From Sordaria brevicollis (taxonomy: Eukaryota > Ascomycota > Sordariomycetes > Sordariales > Sordariaceae), in contig JAUTDP010000001.1 of the NCBI GenBank assembly GCA_033439795.1, positions 2,914,001 to 2,978,000 of the forward strand: a stretch of 64,000 nucleotides of DNA, in the 5' to 3' direction. A program made the position numbers and the translations under genes. Numbering within the stretch: the first letter of the stretch is position 1; each line of letters opens with the position of its first letter. The notes below the pieces were generated by a model. The model was not told where the DNA came from, searched no databases, and saw only the letters and a list, made by a program, of their open reading frames with translations. Of this stretch, positions 36,193 to 47,780 are shown piece after piece.

Positions 36193-38085
36193 GTTGGCGG
36201 TTATGTGGATATTTCGTCGGGCTTGTGTTGTTCGGGGTGTAAAAAGGCAAAGTTGGTGTTGTAGACTTTCTGATGGTGATGCCGTAAGTACACAGGCGAT
36301 GGCGGTTCGCGATGATAGTGGATGCTATCAGTTGGCTTGACGTGAACGCGGCAGCCCTGTCAGCCCGGTCGTGCTGCTGGGAATTTCGTCGGAGAAGCTT
36401 GGTCGTCTCCAACTGATCTTGGCAGTTGTCCGGCAGCTGGCCTGCTGATCTGACTGGAAAGGTACGTACCGGACATTGAGGTCCTCAAACTCTCAAAGTG
36501 TGGAGGTTTCCCCACACGCCTCTTTCTGTGCTGTCCCCGCATTCAATGAAACATGGTCTCACATTCAGTCATCGTTCACCAGTCTTCGGATTCAATAACA
36601 GATGCCAAAAAAAAACATCGTCATTATCACTAATCTCAACAATACTTTTCAGCCATTGGCATGTCTTGACCGATCTGTTGTCATACATTTACACTCTATA
36701 AAATATCTGGTCCAGCAATTTCAACGCCGTTATCGCTCAACTATCCCGGTTCGTGTTCCGAGTCGTCGCATAATGGCGGCTGTCATGAGGATGGCATTGT
36801 CCAACGCATTTTAAACACAACAGCATCCCGAACGTTTTTCTAAACGAGGTCTTCTCCGATATTCCATACGCTGGATAATAATGTGTGGTCCTTCGGTCTT
36901 CGATATCACCCGTGTCTCCGAATATTGGACAGTCACTCCCGCTTCCCTCCATCCAACAAGCCAACCGTTGACAAGCATCTCCCACCTTCTCGACGGCCTC
37001 GTCCACCTTATTCTTGCCAGCCAAGGACGGACGGGATGTGATGCAGGACACAGGACAGAAAATGCACTTTCGACGCTCTCCAGACTTCCTGCACGCGCGC
37101 CCCGAGATATGCCGTACCCATCCTAGGTACCCTCTGCCACGACCACGGCTTGCACCGCTACGCTACGTTGTCCAGCGACTAGGGGGGCCATCTTGTCACA
37201 TCTTTCTCCAAGTGGGCCGTGATTCTCGGCCAATTGCTGTGTTGTCAGCTTGATGCCCAAACCTTTGATCAAACCCCACGAACCGCCCCCGGCACCATCT
37301 GAATGGGTGAGGAGACGGTCTCACAGTCCGTGGCAGTCGACCTGCGGCAAGTGGGTTTGGCGTGGGCTGATCTCCCATAGCATTGGCTGTTATAGGCTGC
37401 ATGCATGGTGCATCGAGACCATGGTCTTTGTGCATCTGCTCCTCCTTCGTTCCCGGAGTTTCCTGAGTGAAGTTTCTCTCCACCCTTTTTTTTTTGGTCT
37501 TTCTATCGTGTCGTGATGGTGCGGTGCTAGCAAGCTTTTCACCAGCTCGATAGCTCGACGGCAGGCTTCGGTTGCATCCCACCTCCCACCATCCTGTCCT
37601 CCCCCAAGTCCTGATTGGACGTCTCACCACTTTCCAGGAGGTGTCTGCCAACTTCTAGCGCTGGACGCTACATGACATCTCACAGTTCCGAGTGGAAAGA
37701 TTCTTGTCTGTCACTCCATCAGTTTCGGTAATTCAGGAGTCATGATAGCCGTTGTGCAGAGTTTTTACCCCTGGTGTGATGTGGGCTTCCCGTCTGACGT
37801 TTCTCCTACTTATGCCCCGTCCACCTCCCAATGTGGGATCGGTTTGTTTTGTCACAAGATCCTTCTCTTGTGAATCGAACATTCCATTCGTTGTTTGCTT
37901 CATCGTGGAAAAAGGACGACTGCGTGGTCCAGTCATACCAAGAACATCATCCTCTCGAGCGTCGTATTACCCCTGGCTGCTCTTACACATGGGCATCGTA
38001 CCTGCTTTAGCCAAATTAAGGCCCACTTCTTCTGTTCCTATCTCTCTGGTCTGAGTATCAAAGGCCTTGCCTTGTCTCCGTCATA
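36193..38085. other. Divergent intergenic region
   Basis: This 1.9-kb stretch lies between SmD3 (minus) and the next plus-strand gene. It should contain both promoters. No gene, RNA or clear repeat is seen. Confidence 0.55.
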
Positions 38086-39548
38086 ATGCCAGGAAGGCGG
38101 CGTGCCTATACTACCGAGCAGTCCTCGAAGAGCTTCAAGTGGTTCCCATGGAAGCGGGAAAAGAAGGTGGTGGAGATTGAGCCTGTATGGTCAGATTGGG
38201 TATCAAGTGAAGATGGATCCTACTTCTATCGAGCCAGGAAGTTGGCCGACGGTAAGCCGTCTACGAACTCCCTTTGTTAGGTCCCAGCTGATCTTTGGCA
38301 GGTACTTGGGGAGATTATGAATACACAGAGGGATACTACATGGGAGGGTATGCGGAAGGATATGGTGGCGGATATGGAGGAGGCTACGATGGAGGCATGG
38401 AGGTTCCTCAGGAAAAGGAATACCACCCAGCAGTCGCCGTCAGCTCTTGGAACTTTCCAGGAGAACCCGCTGCGATCATGCCAGACGGCCCGGAAATTAT
38501 GGACGATCCTGAACCCCGGGACGCGGAGATCGCAGAGTCAGAGCCCATCGGAGAATTCTCGGCCGCTGACGATGAAGACCAAAACCAAGGCACCACCACC
38601 AACGCCACTTCAGTCTCGGGAGACGAGGTTTCTGAGAGATTGTCGGTCGACGATGGCTACCGGGAAAGCGAGCCCTTGCCAACCGTGCAAGAAGCAGAGC
38701 CTATGGTCTTCACCCGGGAGCCAGAACCAGTGCGAGCTTTATCTCCCGTCCCATCGCTACGACGAGAATACAAACCAAAGCGAAGGCATACAACCGGAGC
38801 CGACACCAGCGTCCCATACTCGCACCACCGTCCACGAGTACCCCATCGCCACACCTTCAGTGAAGGCCAGCAAAAAGAAGGCCACAACAAAGACAGCCAT
38901 AGCCACGACCATCACCACCACCATAAACGCACCAAGAGCCATGACCCACAAAGTCACAAACAACCACTCCTCTTCTCCATCTTCTACGCCGTAACCAAAA
39001 CCCACGCCGGTCCTCAAACACGACGCATGCCCTCCTCCTCTCCCCACCGAGCTGGATCATCCACACACGGAAAGTCTACACGAGCCTCCACCCGTCCCTC
39101 AACCGCCCGAACCTCCTCCTCCTCTTCCTCTCGCTCCCCTTCAGTCTCCGCCAGAGACAGAGATAGCAACAAGCACGACATAAGCAGCACCAGAGTCGCA
39201 GTCCCGAAAACTTCCACCCAGAAACCATCATCCACAAAAAAGCTACCCGTCGTCACCAAACCAACAAAACCTAAGAAGTTAACGGTGCCAACAGCAAGCG
39301 AAACAACCGTCGTCGTGCCCCTCGACACAGGCGTGCCTAGTGTCATCGCACCACCGGGGAAGGCAACGATTACCAAGACGAAAAAGTTTAATTCGAAAAT
39401 CAAGAGCGAGAAGGAGATGAAGGTGGATAGTAAGAAGATGATTAAGGGGTGGTTGGCGGGTATGGAGGCTGGTGCTGAAGAAAAAGAGAAGAAGGTGAAG
39501 ACTAAGACAAGTGGGAAGGAGGGGAGGGGGAGGGGGATGACGAAGTGA
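38086..39548 (+). CDS. Uncharacterised basic, low-complexity protein
   Basis: Exons 38086-38251 and 38302-39548 (donor GTAAGC, acceptor GGCAG) give 470 aa. I do not recognise the family. The N-terminus is compact and conserved in appearance (FKWFPWKREKK, then VWSDWVSSEDGSYFYRARKL) and continues across the junction into a Gly/Tyr-rich repeat segment with GGY units. The middle is acidic and Pro/Glu-rich. A His-rich run lies near residues 200-215, and the C-terminal half is Ser/Thr/Lys-rich and basic. No signal peptide or membrane segment is visible, so the protein is probably disordered. The intron is short (50 bp) but restores a single long frame. An overlapping frame (38317-38994) is a shadow. 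Confidence 0.7.
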
Positions 39549-40578
39549 TCAGGATGTGAGCATGGGATGAGGGGTATCGCCCAGGGGAAGGGAGGACAAA
39601 CAGGTTGACGACTAATGACTATACGAGTCCATGATGATTTACGAGGACAACGACTACGAGGTAATGATAATAGACGGTCGGATGAAGAGGCAGGAGGGGG
39701 GTAGCATAATGGGCTGTTGGAGCTCTCGCGGGTTTTGCATTTGTTTTTGTTTTCTTTTTCTCTCTACAAACGCCTGGCTCCTCTCTCCCTCAACGACATG
39801 GCAGCTATCAAGACGGTAGAGGCAAGAAGTTGGAAGAGTCTAACTCGATTTTGTTAGACCCGGTCCATCCTATTCATTTTCATGGCCGCCATGGAACATG
39901 GAACTCAGAAACAGCAAGAGCATGAACAAGAGCGAGAGCGGAAAAAAGGTCCTTACTACATCGGGTTTGAGCAAGAGCAGCGACGTTGAAGGGCGAAGGA
40001 CCTGCATAGTCTACGGATACGCTTGGTCCTCCTTTCGATATTGTACTCTTGGTCCCCGATGAGGTCAGTTGAGCTTTTCCAGGCTCCTTGCTTGCTTGTG
40101 GAATAGTTGCTGGAGAGTTTCGGTTGGCTTTGGCGGCTGTGGTTGAGGGATAGTTGACTGCATACTCTGGAGTTTTTCTGTTTTCTCTTCTGACTAAGAC
40201 AACAAAGGCAGAGCTGGAAGGTTTGCAGATGTATGTTTTTCTTTGTGGCCAGAACCGTTTGGTTTTGGATAAAAGAGGTAATGAGATTTTCTGACCAGAT
40301 ACCACTTGTAGCAAGACTATGATACTGAAATTATGTTGAGATCAAGAAAGAATTTTTGAACCGAATGTCGGTTTAAAAACTTCAAATGCTAGCTGGACCT
40401 AAAGCTATGATCTAGCTCTTCTTAGCTCTAAACTTCTTACCGTTCTTCACGTGTCCTACCACGTACTCCTCACACTCTCTTGATTATATCTCTTCACTTC
40501 CCTGTCAATTACTCTTCATATCTCTTTACCTTACGGTCTCATTTCCTCTGACTTTGCTGGATCCCTTTCAGAATCTAT
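39549..40578. other. Convergent intergenic region
   Basis: This contains the 3' ends of two convergent genes. A 144-codon minus frame (39880-40314) starts only at TTG, has no domain and weak codon bias, so I do not annotate it as a gene. Confidence 0.55.
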
Positions 40579-42493
40579 TCACTCATCATTCCTCCTCCTC
40601 TTCACCCCCTCCCTCTCACACCACTCCTCATCACTCATCTTAAACCAATCCGCCACACACATCATGCCCGCCCACAAATCCGCCTGAAGCCACAAATGTG
40701 CTATCTCCAACCCAACGGCATTAAACATCCTCCCCAACGAAAACGCGTCCATAAACCCGAGTCCATGGAAAACCGCATCCATCGCCGCTCCCTCGAACCC
40801 TGTCTGCCTAGTAAAATACGGCCTGGCCAGTCCCAAAAGCGCCAAGCTCTCAAACGGCGTAATCATCGCCCTCGCTGCGCACAAACCAAGTGCTCCGGCA
40901 GCCAAGACGTGCGGTAAGCGGGTAAGTCCGTTATCTCTGTACAGTGGGGCGTCCGGGCCCAAGCTGCTGACTGTCTGTTGGGAGTTCCGGTTACCAGAGC
41001 CAGAAGAGTTGTCAGGCACATTAGGCCTCAACTCGGCGGCCCAGACGGCTGCTCCGGGCGGCAGGGGCTGGGAGTAGCCAGAGGCGGAATCGGGGGTGTC
41101 GACGTCGAAGGTGATTAGCGTGGGGTTGACGTGTTCGGTTTCTTCGTCGTCGTCGCTGAGGAAGGGGGCTAGTTCGTCGACAACTGGTGCGACTGGGGAA
41201 GGTTGGGCTTGAGTTTGGGTATGGCTGGAGGAGCTACTGCTTGAGTTGCCAGATGTGGCGAGGCCGGCGGCACCGCTGACCGAGATGGTGCTTTGGCGGC
41301 GGAGAGTGCCGTCGGGTGGAGGACCGGTGGGTAGGGCGTCGTTGGTTGGGATGGCATCGGAGGGGGCGTGGACCATCTCCCAGCCTCCTTCAATCGAATT
41401 CGCGGGCGGTGCCTGTTGCTGCTGCTGTTGGGTTGGGGTCGGTGTTCGTGCCGGTTGGGTTTCTTGTCGCTGTTGCTGCTGCTGCTGTTGCTCTTCTGGT
41501 GCGGGAGCAGGCGGCTGGTATGTTCCACTGGGTGGCTGCAGATAGGGGACTACCTCCTTTAGGGTCCTCCTCCTGCTGAAGTTAATAGGCTTGGGCAGCC
41601 GTCTTTGGATCTTCCGCCTAAGTGACCAGAAGAGCCTAGCGTATGTCTTCGAGAAGAACCAGTAGCCGACAAAAGGGGCGACACCGGTGATGACGGCGCC
41701 GAGCCAGCCGACGATGCTTCCAGGGGTGAAGGAGGAGGGGAGACTTGGTAGCATGACTGGAGAGTCACGGCAGCCGGGAATGAAGAAGCCGAGGGTGGGA
41801 ACCCATCTCGAAGCGTTGACTATGCCCATTCGTTGCAGGAAGACGAAGATCTCCAGGTGTAAGTTGATCCATGCGAAGACATACTTGACCCAGGAATATT
41901 CTGGCATGTCGAATCCGGCGAATATATCGCTCAGGACATATGATGGCAGTCCAGTGAGGAGGTACTCTCCCCATGACTGCTGGCTTCTGGCGTAGGGGGG
42001 TAGCTGAGAGAAGGGAATGTGGGCATAGTCCTTGTACAGCAAGATGCGCTGCCTCAAGCCATTGACTCCCCAAACGCCAACAGTGGCCAAGACCTCGCCA
42101 GTGAGGAAGAGTCTCCTACCAATTCCATCTTCGTAATACTGGTGCTTTGTGGCCGCTTCGTATCGAGCTTGGGCCTCGTTGATACCACTGTCCGGCTCTG
42201 CAACGCCAATAACGAGCATAACTTCGTTGTGGGAGCGAATGATGTCTCTGTTGATACGACGGGTCTCTGGGTTTATCGGCCGTCCTCGCTCATCGTACAA
42301 CTGCTCTGGTGCCCCTGGTTGAGGCTCACCAGTGCCCTCGACCACCTCATCGTAGGGAGAGCGGCCCTATGATTGGAATCAGTAGACGACCCAAAGCGAT
42401 GCGCGTTTGATGTGCACTCCGGATGGAAGTGTTATATCGGATGGCAGATGAATGACTTACAAGGGCCTGTGATGTCAGTGGACCCAGGCGCAT
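40579..42493 (-). CDS. Fungal multi-pass membrane protein, unknown function
   Basis: Exon 1 is tiny (42493-42461, 11 codons, donor GTAAGT). Exon 2 is 42366-40579 (acceptor CATAG). Together they give 606 aa. The N-terminal 120 residues are hydrophilic and charged. Hydrophobic segments follow near LTGLPSYVLSDIFAGF, YVFAWINLHLEIFVFLQ and GWLGAVITGVAPFVGYWFF. A long disordered middle contains two Gln runs (about residues 285-320). The C-terminal part has another hydrophobic pair around LPHVLAAGALGLCAARAM and ESLALLGLARPYF. I know of similar unannotated ascomycete proteins but no function. Probably an endomembrane protein; the compartment is a guess. Confidence 0.82.
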
Positions 42494-43017
42494 AGTGGAA
42501 AGGGTCAACTGGACTACTGGTAAGGAAGTGTTTGTGGTTTGCTATCCGGCATTCGCCAAGATGTTTATGTGTGCATTACACGGCGAGATTTGACCAGTCG
42601 CTGGCCATTCTCGTGTCAGCGATTCCGTGGCCGAGACTGTGTTGAGTGAAGTGGAAGATTGTGGTTCTACACTCAGTTGATGAGCGAGTGATGGGAGTCA
42701 AAGTTGATGGTGGGGGACACTTAACTTGGGAGCACAAGGAAGCCGAGGGGTCAGCGCCATGTCCTGGTCATGCTCCAGTGCTTCAGCGTGGTTCGTCACT
42801 GCTTGCAGGGGTTGGAGCTGCATTTGCGCTAAGATAACCTTATTTCTTGGCCTTATCAGCAAGCGGCAGGCATCGACCGCGAAAAGTTTTTGGGAATTGG
42901 GACTTTGCAGTGTGTACCTTCTACAGCAGAATCCAAAGGCGGCGGCGCGCAATCGCAACCCCTCTGTTGACTCTCTGTTTGATTTTATCCACTTGTACAG
43001 CCAGACACTCCTTCACA
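42494..43017. promoter_or_regulatory. Divergent promoter region upstream of utp13
   Basis: These 524 bp separate the start of the membrane-protein gene (minus) from utp13 (plus). The utp13 frame is open upstream to 42847 but only through a TTG. No specific regulatory site is identified. Confidence 0.45.
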
Positions 43018-45786
43018 ATGGCGTACAGGCAAACCACCACCAAGACGACCTTTGAGGTCAGCAACGTCATCCAGCCCATCTTCACAGGAGGTTCCGTTGC
43101 CCTCGACAATGGCGCTAGGATCCTCGCGACCACCCTCGGCGAGCAGGCCGTCCTCACAGAGCTCAACACCGGCAAGCAGCTCGCCGAAATCGAGGGCGAT
43201 GGAGAGCCCATCTCGACCCTCACCATCACCCCTTCGGCCTCCCACCTGATCGTCTGCTCCCGTTCTCTTACTATGCGCATATACTCCCTGAAGGTTTCAC
43301 CAGATTACGATTCCATCGAAGCAACGCTTGTGCGCACCACGAAGCCCCACGCCACCCCCGTCGTTGTTCTCGCCGTCGACCGAACCAGCACCCTCCTCGC
43401 CACTGGTGCTGCCGACGGTGCCATCAAGATTTGGGATATTGTCGGAGGATACGTTACCCATACCGTTAGCGGCCCGAGTGTGCTTATTTCCGCCCTCCAC
43501 TTCTTCGAGATCGCCGCCCTCGAGGACCAAGCCAGCAACAAAAACAAGAAGAACAGGCGAAAGAGCACAGCGGACGAGGACCAGGCTCAAGATGACAGTG
43601 TTGCTTCCAAATTCCGCCTTGCCTACGGCACACAGGACGGCAAGATCCGTGTATTCGATCTCAGCAAACGCAAGACCTACCCCGTTTATGCCGACCCCAA
43701 TTCGAGGAGAGAAGCCCACGAATCCAACGTACAGAGCCTCGATTATTCGCCAGAACTACACGCCCTTCTCAGTGGTAGCAGAGATAAGACGATGACAGTA
43801 TGGCTATGGAAGGAGGGAGCTTGGAGGGGAACACCCATGTTGCGCCACGAGGGTGTCGAAGCTGTTGGCTTCCTTAACAACGGAAGCTTGATGTATTCGG
43901 CCGGTACGAGTGGCCTTCTCAGGCTATGGGACACAACCACACACCAAGAGATCACAGCAAAGCAGGACGCCAAGTCGGAGGCCGAGTCGATAGTATCAGC
44001 TTTTGCTCTTCCCCACAAGAACCTCGTCGTTTGCGCCCAGTCCGATTTCACGATTGCTCTCTATCGCACACCTTCGGCTGCCGATGCCACCAAGAAGTCG
44101 ACGAAGCCCCTGGAGCCGTTCAGGCGCATTTCGGGAACACACGACGAAATTCTCGACCTTGTTTACCTTTTGCCCGATCAGTCTCTTATGGCTCTTGCGA
44201 CCAACTCCGAAGATATCAGACTTGTTTCCGTGGCGGATAAGCAACCCGACCTGGACAACGAGGAGGAGGGCGCGGCATACTTTGGCCATGACGTAGCTCT
44301 GCTTAAGGGGCACGAGGATATTGTCATGTCTTTGGATGTCGACTGGTCCGGTCACTGGGTTGCGTCTGGTGCCAAGGATAACACCGCTCGTCTCTGGAGG
44401 GTCGATCCAGCCAACAACTCGTTCGAGTGCTATGCCGTTTTCACTGGTCACATCGAGTCCGTTGGTGCTGTCGCACTTCCCAAGACTGTGCCCCCAGAGA
44501 ACTCGGAGGCGTTCAAGAACCCTCTTGACCACCCACCCGCATTCCTCATCTCCGGTTCCCAGGATCGGTTCGTTCAGAAGCGCGACATTCCTCGAACATC
44601 ACAAAAGGGGGCTGTCTCGACCAGTCTTCGTCGCTTAGCTCACGAAAAGGATATCAACGCTCTCGACATTAGCCCCGATGGCAGACGGTTTGCCTCAGCA
44701 TCACAAGACAAGACAGTCAAGATCTGGGATTCCGCAACGCTGGAAGTTGTGGGTATCCTCAAGGGCCATCGTAGGGGTGTTTGGACTGTTCGTTTCGCCC
44801 CCCAGGGTATGCCCGCCATTCAAGGTGAGACTGGCACCGCCGTCTCCGGCAAGGGTGTCATTCTTACCGGTTCTGGTGACAAGACCATCAAGCTCTGGAA
44901 CCTGTCCGACTACACCTGCCTGCGCACCTTCGAGGGTCACTCCCACAACGTCCTCAAGGTTGTCTGGCTGCGCCTTCCCAAGGCTGCTGAGGGTGAAGAT
45001 GAGGCTGCCGCTGCCGCCTCCAAGGCCAAGCAGCGCATCCAGTTCGCATCTGCAGGCGCCGACTCCCTCGTCAAGGTCTGGGACGCCAACTTGGGCGAGA
45101 CTGAGTGTACGCTCGACAACCACGAGGACCGTCTCTGGACGCTCACCGTGCACCCCAAGACCAACATGCTTGTGTCTGGTGGCTCCGACTCCCGCGTAAC
45201 CTTCTGGAAGGACACCACGGCCGAGACCCACGCTGCCGCCTCTTCTGCTGCCCTCAAGCTCGTCGAGCAGGAGCAGCAGCTCGAGAACTACATCCACGCC
45301 GGCGCCTACCGCGACGCCATCATCCTGGCTCTTCAGCTCAACCACCCCGGTCGTCTCCTGGGCATCTTCACCAACGTAGTCACCACCAACGCCCCCGAGG
45401 AGGGTTCCCTCTCCGGTATCAAGGCCGTCGACCAGGTCCTCGGCAACCTCTCCGACGAGCAGATCTTCCTGCTCCTCCTGAGGTTGCGCGACTGGAACAC
45501 CAACGCGCGCACGGCGCCCGTCGCGCAGCGCATCCTTTGGGCTCTCGTCCGTCTCTATCCCGCCAACAAGTTCTCCAACCTGTCGGTCAAGGGCGCGAGA
45601 GGACAAAAGAGTTTGAAGGAGGTGCTCAATGCGTTGAGGGTGTATACCGAGAGGCACTACAAGCGCACCGAAGAGCTGGTGGATGAGAGTTACCTTGTTG
45701 AGTATACGCTGCAGGAGATGGATAGCTTGGCGCCGCCCGCGATTGAGCAGAAGGATGATGGGGATTTGGTCATGGCTGATGCGTAG
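43018..45786 (+). CDS. utp13: U3 snoRNP component Utp13 (WD40 protein)
   Basis: A single exon encodes 922 aa with ATG at 43018 in context TTCACAATGGC. Utp13 (human TBL3) belongs to the UTP-B/Pwp2 subcomplex of the small-subunit processome, which acts in the nucleolus on pre-18S rRNA. WD40 units are visible throughout residues 20-745, with endings such as GAADGAIKIWD, SGSRDKTMTVW, SGAKDNTARLW, SASQDKTVKIWD, TGSGDKTIKLW and SGGSDSRVTFW. Together they suit two tandem propellers. From about residue 748 to 890 a helical Utp13-family C-terminal domain follows (QLENYIHAGAYRDAIILAL). A short Lys-rich insert lies in the fourth blade region. The gene is strongly codon biased, as expected for a highly expressed ribosome-biogenesis gene. 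Confidence 0.95.
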   Translation: MAYRQTTTKTTFEVSNVIQPIFTGGSVALDNGARILATTLGEQAVLTELNTGKQLAEIEGDGEPISTLTITPSASHLIVCSRSLTMRIYSLKVSPDYDSIEATLVRTTKPHATPVVVLAVDRTSTLLATGAADGAIKIWDIVGGYVTHTVSGPSVLISALHFFEIAALEDQASNKNKKNRRKSTADEDQAQDDSVASKFRLAYGTQDGKIRVFDLSKRKTYPVYADPNSRREAHESNVQSLDYSPELHALLSGSRDKTMTVWLWKEGAWRGTPMLRHEGVEAVGFLNNGSLMYSAGTSGLLRLWDTTTHQEITAKQDAKSEAESIVSAFALPHKNLVVCAQSDFTIALYRTPSAADATKKSTKPLEPFRRISGTHDEILDLVYLLPDQSLMALATNSEDIRLVSVADKQPDLDNEEEGAAYFGHDVALLKGHEDIVMSLDVDWSGHWVASGAKDNTARLWRVDPANNSFECYAVFTGHIESVGAVALPKTVPPENSEAFKNPLDHPPAFLISGSQDRFVQKRDIPRTSQKGAVSTSLRRLAHEKDINALDISPDGRRFASASQDKTVKIWDSATLEVVGILKGHRRGVWTVRFAPQGMPAIQGETGTAVSGKGVILTGSGDKTIKLWNLSDYTCLRTFEGHSHNVLKVVWLRLPKAAEGEDEAAAAASKAKQRIQFASAGADSLVKVWDANLGETECTLDNHEDRLWTLTVHPKTNMLVSGGSDSRVTFWKDTTAETHAAASSAALKLVEQEQQLENYIHAGAYRDAIILALQLNHPGRLLGIFTNVVTTNAPEEGSLSGIKAVDQVLGNLSDEQIFLLLLRLRDWNTNARTAPVAQRILWALVRLYPANKFSNLSVKGARGQKSLKEVLNALRVYTERHYKRTEELVDESYLVEYTLQEMDSLAPPAIEQKDDGDLVMADA

Positions 45787-46136
45787 ATTTTGTTGAGATT
45801 TTGAGGATTTTTGTTGTTTTGTTGGAAGCATATAAACATTCGGGTTGGGAAAAGTAGGCAGTACCTTGATAGAGCTTTTTGATATGGGATGAATATAATG
45901 TGATACCAAGATTGAAACACGTACATGTATAGACCTTATGGACCGATGACCGAGTTGAGCCTGTCTGCCCTTTGTGTCGTTGTCAACTATTTTTGGTTCC
46001 TTTGCATAGCCCGTACCTGAACTCCTTTCTCTATTTCCCAGGGTATCAATGTTTCTTGCGTAATTTCGACTGCCTCAAAAGCCCCTTTTCTCATGCAGTT
46101 GGTAGACTGATGCTTGCTGTAATGTAGGCGGGCCTC
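45787..46136. other. Convergent 3' region
   Basis: These 350 bp hold the 3' UTRs of utp13 and mhf1. No other feature is seen. Confidence 0.6.
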
Positions 46137-46603
46137 CTACTTTTTCTTCCCAGCCCGCGTCTTCTCTTTAGCTTTGGCAGCCTTGAGCTTGTCAACACAG
46201 TCCTTGATCACAGACTGAAGGTCACTGTTCCGCCTAGCAAGCAGAAGCACGTCGTCTGTGGTGACAGTGGTACGGCCAGCATGTTGACTGAAGGTTTCCA
46301 AGTCGATGGCCACATTTTCTGATGATGCCTACAAGTTAGTTTTCCAAACACCTCGCGGGTTCCAAGCTTGGAAGAAGAAAATGTATTACCTATCTGAGTC
46401 CACACAAGCTCAGTCAGAGCTCCAATAAACTGAGGAGTGGCATTCATGTTGCGACGGAGCGACTCATCGTCGACCATCTTGCCTATGGCGAACCATAGGG
46501 CTGATTTGAGGCGCTACCATTCATTAGCGTTTGCTCTTTGATTGTTGTATGAGAACCAAAAAAGACTTACCTCCTGGACATCTTCACCCGAAGCATCAGC
46601 CAT
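46137..46603 (-). CDS. mhf1: CENP-S / MHF1 histone-fold protein
   Basis: Three exons (46603-46571, 46513-46390, 46318-46137) give 112 aa. MHF1 pairs with MHF2 (CENP-X) in a histone-fold tetramer that binds DNA, helps FANCM-type helicases at stalled forks and also sits at the inner kinetochore. The conserved core ELVWTQIENVAIDLETFSQHAGRTTV-like arrangement aligns with human MHF1 (ELTFRQCENFAKDLEMFARHAKR), which fixes the third-exon acceptor at 46319-46320. An AG ten bases upstream would shift the frame. TTDDVLLLARRNSDL follows, and the protein ends in a basic tail (AKAKEKTRAGKKK). The length fits the family. Confidence 0.9.
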
Positions 46604-47259
46604 TTTGGATTATGTAAGTTGACTTGACTTATACAACTACCAAAATACTTCCCCAAATTCGATGTACATTCAACTGGGGAGACGCGTCGAGCGCGTCCGG
46701 TAGTGGGGTAACCCTGCGGCGTTGCACTTGCCGTTGCCCGTAAAAGTGGATTACGTAATGCGGCTCAAGGTATCCAGTTTCCACAGAGTGCCTGCCAAGA
46801 GGCACACGCTCGGTGGGGTCTTCTTTCCTTGGGGGTTCGTTCGGCCGCTGGTGTGGGGTCTCCGAACTTTTGATGTAACCTGTACGTATCCTCAGCGGAC
46901 AGCGGTCGGCGTCGGCGTCCCGAGTGGACGTTTCTCGCGCAGCGGAGCACGCTGGAAGTTCCATCGCAAGTGCCAGCCACGAGCCTGCAGTTCAACAACT
47001 TTTTTTCCCCTTTTCACCAGATCTTCAAACTTCTTTCTCTTTCCCTCTACAATTTTCGGCTACCCCGGACTCTTTCTTAATAATACCTTCTTCAACTAGA
47101 CTTCTTATACTTCGTACTTAATAAGTCGGCGAAAGCTTTCTATCCGGCGTTTCTAAAGACTTCGTCTCGAGTTGTCGCAAACCTCCCACCGCCCTTTGCG
47201 CGCAAAGAAACCTCAAGAGACACCAACCACATAACGACACCCTAAAACAAACAGTCGAA
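46604..47259. promoter_or_regulatory. Divergent promoter region of mhf1 and pga2
   Basis: The start codons of mhf1 (minus) and pga2 (plus) face apart across 656 bp. Both promoters must lie here. I see no diagnostic factor site. Confidence 0.45.
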
Positions 47260-47780
47260 ATGGACGGAATAGTCAATGTCGTAACGATCCTTGGTGATCG
47301 TGTCACCAACAACATCAAGGGCACCTTTGCCAGCATGACGGCGGAGAAGTGGATTCGTCTGGTCATCATTGTTGGAGCTTGTGAGTAGCCTCTTTTTCGG
47401 AAGCGCAAAGACATTTTGAGGACGCAGAACTAACAAATGCGCCCGTCACAGACGCCCTCTTGCGCCCCTACATTATCAAGCTTGGCGGCAAGGCTCAGAT
47501 GAAGCAGCACGAAGAAGAATCCGCCGAAGCCATGCGCGGCACCATCTCCCCCAACGAGCTGCGCGGTCAAAAGGCCATGGTCCGTCTTCCCGGTGAGGAC
47601 AGCGACTCGGAAGACGACGAGGCGAACGGAGAGTCTTCGGCGGCGGACTGGGGCAAGAAGGCCCGCAAGAGGCAGCGCATGGTCATCAAGAAGCTCATTG
47701 AGGCCGAGGAGGACAGGCTGCGGGAGAGCAAGGAGGAAGAGGAGGATAAGGATATTGAGGAGTTCTTGCTCAAGGACTAA
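47260..47780 (+). CDS. pga2: Pga2-like ER protein
   Basis: Exons 47260-47380 and 47452-47780 (donor GTGAGT, acceptor TCACAG) give 149 aa. The family (yeast Pga2, processing of Gas1 and ALP) comprises small ER membrane proteins needed for protein trafficking. One transmembrane segment at about residues 31-50 (WIRLVIIVGAYALLRPYIIK) is split by the intron. A cytosolic charged tail follows, with an acidic stretch (GEDSDSEDDEANGES) and the conserved ending ADWGKKARKRQRMVIKKLIE, then acidic helices. Length and layout match fungal Pga2 homologues. The molecular role is known only from yeast phenotypes. Confidence 0.88.

Noticed and set aside
39880..40314. 144-codon minus-strand frame between two convergent genes
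   Set aside because: Only a TTG start, no domain, poor codon bias.
44701..45909. 402-codon open frame on the minus strand inside utp13
   Set aside because: It is the mirror of the strongly biased utp13 coding strand and has no domain; GC-rich third positions create such antisense frames.
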